NCBI RefSeq assembly: GCF_014653435.1
Contig: NZ_BNAO01000002.1
Location: 93,757 to 157,756, forward strand
DNA: 64,000 nucleotides
From: Alishewanella longhuensis
GTDB taxonomy: Bacteria > Pseudomonadota > Gammaproteobacteria > Enterobacterales > Alteromonadaceae
Direction: 5' to 3'
In this document: positions 61,834-64,000 of the stretch, piece by piece
How positions within the stretch are numbered: the first letter of the stretch is position 1
How the letters are laid out: each line of letters starts with the position of its first letter
Program-made: the position numbers and the translations under genes
Notes under the pieces: model-generated
The model's input: the letters and a program-made list of their open reading frames with translations, nothing else
Databases searched by the model: none
What the model was told of the DNA's origin: nothing

Positions 61834-63840
61834 TTAGCTACCGATAATACCGCCGTCATCTTTGGTAATAATTACCGTGGCTGAGCGTGGCCGACTTGTG
61901 CCGCCCGCAGGCCAATTGCTGGTAAAGTTCGTCGCGGTAGAGCGATCCCCCGGATGCTGAATATTCACAAACATAGTGCGATGATCGGGCGTCATAATAA
62001 CCCCGGTGACTTCACAATCTGTTGGGCCAACTAAAAAGCGTTTAATTTGCCGGCTTTGTGGATCGGCGACCAACATCTGGTTATTGCCGTAGGGGCCACT
62101 GCTTTGCTGCGAGCCGCTCATGTCGGTTTGGATCCATAACAAGCCATTGTTATCAAACCATAAACCGTCTGGGCTAGCTAAGTGATTATCGGCCGTTAAC
62201 ACTAAGTCGGTGCCTGGCGTTGCGGTCCCTACATCGCCCGCCAGCAAGAAAATGTCCCAATCAAACTGCACGGCGGCAATGCTGTTGCGTTCTTTCCAGC
62301 GAATAATATGACCGGTTGTGTTATTCGCTCTTGGGTTTGCCGGATCGACATTCGCTTCGGTACGTGCGGTATTGTTGGTCAGTGTAAAATAAACCTCTGA
62401 GGTTTCTGGGTGTACCGCCCCCCACTCAGGTCTATCCATCTTGGTGGCACCCGCCACATCTGCCGCTAAACGGGTATTCAATAACACATCCGCTTGATCG
62501 CTAAATACCACACCAGCCACCGCCGCTTTTGCCACAAACTCCGGATTGTTGATATCCAACGCTAACCAGTCACCAGAGCCATCGGCGTTAAAACGCGCGA
62601 CATAGAGGGTACCTTCATTTAACAAGTGCCCACCCGCCGTATTTTTAAAATACGGTGCTTTGGAAACATATTTATAGATATATTCATCACGGGCATCGTC
62701 GCCAGAATAGGCTACCAGTGGCTCGCCTTCGGTAACATTGGCAAACACAATGCCCTCATGCGCAAAGCGGCCCAGCGCGGTGCGCTTTTGCGGCACGCTA
62801 TCGGGATTAAAGGGGTCGATTTCGACAATCCAACCAAAGGTATTAGGCTCGTTGCGATAATCTTCGCTAGCAGAAGCCGCAATAGTTGAGGCATTAAAGC
62901 GACTAAAACGGTCAGCCGTAGGCGTTGCGGTTTCCCAAAAGTAACGCCCATTGCTGCGCCCTACGCCATAGCGGCGGTGCTCGCGAACCTGTGTTTCATC
63001 GCTATTCATAAAGTAGCCGGCCCAGTTTTCCTCGGCGGTGAGGTAAGTTCCCCAAGGAGTATAACCATGAGCACAGTTATTCAAGGTTCCGCGGGTGCGG
63101 CTGCCATCCGGGCTGTATTTTGTCACCACCTTGGCATGGCCTCGCACTGGTCCAGCGAGCTCCATCGGGGTTTCGCCGGTGATCCGCCGATTAAAAGGGC
63201 TGTTAGCAACCACTTGCCATTCGCCCTGGGCGGTTTTTTCAATATGCACTACGCTAACACCATGGGCAGCAATTTCTTTTGCGGTTTGCTCGGCAGGTCG
63301 GGGTAAAACCGGGCCTTGTGGATGCAATACATTGGGTTCAACATACTCATGATTCATTACCAATAAGCCTTCGGTGGAGCTTTCACCACCACTACGAACA
63401 TTTATTGGGAAAAAGTGCATACCATCATGGTTCATGCCCATTTGCATGGCTTGTTCCACTGCAGTGTTGCTGGCATCTTCCAAAAAATCTGGGTAAGTAC
63501 CAGCGATAGGCGTACCCCAGGCTAAGAACGGCTTAGCCGTATAGCCAGCAGGTACGGTAATAGCATCGGCACGATTAGCGGCAATGGCAGCAAAACCTAA
63601 TAACACTGGCGCTGGTGGCACACTTACCGGTGGCGAAGGTTCGGCAGTATCACTACTGTTACAACCGGTTAAGCCTACACCGAGAATGCCCGACACCGCA
63701 GCGGCTAAACTGCCTTTTAAAAAGCTGCGTCTTGCCATACGCTTTTCCAGTACATCCTGAAAAGAGGCGTTGGCGGAACAGTTAGAGATAGGATCGATAC
63801 CGGAATTATCGATGATAGCCGGCGAATTTTGATTGGTCAT
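61834..63840 (-). CDS. PhoX-family phosphatase, TAT-exported
   Basis: The 668-residue protein carries a twin-arginine signal (RRSFLKGSLAAAVSGILG at residues 37-54, then GLTGCNSSD, possibly a lipoprotein), preceded by the SFQDVLEKRMA-type start seen in PhoX proteins. The rest is the PhoX/DUF839 six-bladed propeller with GMHFFPI, NHEYVEPN, NCAHGYTPWGTYLTAEENW, RFAHEGI and DGLWFDNNG. PhoX is a Ca/Fe-dependent alkaline phosphatase that takes organic phosphate in marine bacteria. A Pho box stands upstream. Confidence 0.9.
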   Translation of the reverse strand: MTNQNSPAIIDNSGIDPISNCSANASFQDVLEKRMARRSFLKGSLAAAVSGILGVGLTGCNSSDTAEPSPPVSVPPAPVLLGFAAIAANRADAITVPAGYTAKPFLAWGTPIAGTYPDFLEDASNTAVEQAMQMGMNHDGMHFFPINVRSGGESSTEGLLVMNHEYVEPNVLHPQGPVLPRPAEQTAKEIAAHGVSVVHIEKTAQGEWQVVANSPFNRRITGETPMELAGPVRGHAKVVTKYSPDGSRTRGTLNNCAHGYTPWGTYLTAEENWAGYFMNSDETQVREHRRYGVGRSNGRYFWETATPTADRFSRFNASTIAASASEDYRNEPNTFGWIVEIDPFNPDSVPQKRTALGRFAHEGIVFANVTEGEPLVAYSGDDARDEYIYKYVSKAPYFKNTAGGHLLNEGTLYVARFNADGSGDWLALDINNPEFVAKAAVAGVVFSDQADVLLNTRLAADVAGATKMDRPEWGAVHPETSEVYFTLTNNTARTEANVDPANPRANNTTGHIIRWKERNSIAAVQFDWDIFLLAGDVGTATPGTDLVLTADNHLASPDGLWFDNNGLLWIQTDMSGSQQSSGPYGNNQMLVADPQSRQIKRFLVGPTDCEVTGVIMTPDHRTMFVNIQHPGDRSTATNFTSNWPAGGTSRPRSATVIITKDDGGIIGS

Positions 63841-63898
63841 ACTGTAGACTCCTGCGATTGATCTAATAATAATTTCGCAAAGATTGAAACAGCAGAAG

Positions 63899-63916
63899 AT
63901 GAAAGCTTTATGACGA
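63899..63916 (-). promoter_or_regulatory. Candidate Pho box upstream of phoX
   Basis: On the minus strand TCGTCATAAAGCTTTCAT matches the PhoB consensus CTGTCATAAATCTGTCAT layout: halves at 5 of 7 and 6 of 7, with a 4-base AT-rich spacer. It lies about 60 bases upstream of the phoX start codon, and TTCAAT is placed about 10 bases on as a possible -10. Confidence 0.6.
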
Positions 63917-64000
63917 TTTAATGTTGTTTTTAATACGCTTTTTGCTTTATGTCAGAATGAGTAAACCAAAGAGGCTGAGGTTTCAGTATCTAAGGTTTCT

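Noticed and set aside
1-64000. CRISPR arrays, rRNA, tRNA, prophage or integrase genes
   Set aside because: No regularly spaced repeats, cloverleaf-like segments or phage structural genes were seen by eye; a tRNA scan would settle the tRNA point.

Overview
The window reads as a chromosomal segment of an aquatic gammaproteobacterium, most likely an Alteromonadales/Chromatiaceae-type genus near Rheinheimera, Alishewanella or Arsukibacterium. This is inferred from the conserved gcvPHT-ubiI-ubiH-pepP-ygfB-ssrS-ygfA-rpiA-serA block, a VolA/Pla-1-type surface lipase, a GlyGly-CTERM protein, a DUF3494 ice-binding protein, a DUF2959 lipoprotein and a TAT-exported PhoX phosphatase. No rRNA, tRNA, CRISPR array or prophage was seen.

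Layout. 1-8.6 kb: cell-surface and exported proteins (Ig-repeat ice-binding protein cut by the window edge, OmpA-type barrel, membrane diguanylate cyclase, GlyGly-CTERM protein with a partner lipoprotein). 8.7-12.7 kb: a SoxR/glyoxalase-fold pair around a near-consensus soxbox, a DUF6500-like small protein, an isolated 13-codon ORF with its own promoter, RsgA, and an exported-protein gene interrupted by a 264-266 bp MITE-like element. 12.7-19.1 kb: leftward block with an ABC exporter, a PfpI/DJ-1-type exported protein and a two-component system. 19.3-26.4 kb: VolA-like lipase, TetR regulator, then three VOC proteins, a PhnD-like binding protein, an SDR and a DHFR-family reductase. 26.7-29 kb: DUF2959 lipoprotein, small membrane protein, serine hydrolase. 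29-40 kb: leftward NarL-type two-component pair plus a complete chemosensory cluster (MCP, CheY, STAS, CheA, MCP, CheW, CheR, CheD, CheB) with mostly overlapping or closely spaced genes. 40.2-41.3 kb: SPFH protein with a ribbon-helix-helix regulator and a palindromic operator.

41.4-42.5 kb is a gene graveyard. It holds near-identical 3' scraps of the SDR, DHFR-family and serine-hydrolase genes from 25.7-28.7 kb, plus deleted remnants of a PCuAC-like and a PepSY-like gene, around an intact 4-OT tautomerase. 42.6-49.3 kb is accessory: EamA transporter, small membrane proteins, an IS3 remnant invaded by a complete IS66-family element, a Fic/DUF4172 gene cut off by that IS, an array of five TCTAATCA boxes, a RelBE/ParE-type toxin-antitoxin pair and an orphan BrnA-like antitoxin. 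49.3-61.7 kb is core metabolism (glycine cleavage, ubiquinone hydroxylases, PepP, 6S RNA, 5-FCL, RpiA, SerA). The window closes with PhoX and a matching Pho box.

No wholly new multi-gene defence or biosynthetic system stands out. The most informative observations are the soxbox between the VOC gene and soxR, the in-frame-reversible MITE, the duplicated and decayed segment flanking the chemosensory cluster, the shared motif before volA and its TetR neighbour, the SPFH/RHH operator, and the truncated fic gene with its operator array. Start sites were adjusted by hand from ribosome-binding sites and family length; all functional calls are from motif recognition without database searches.
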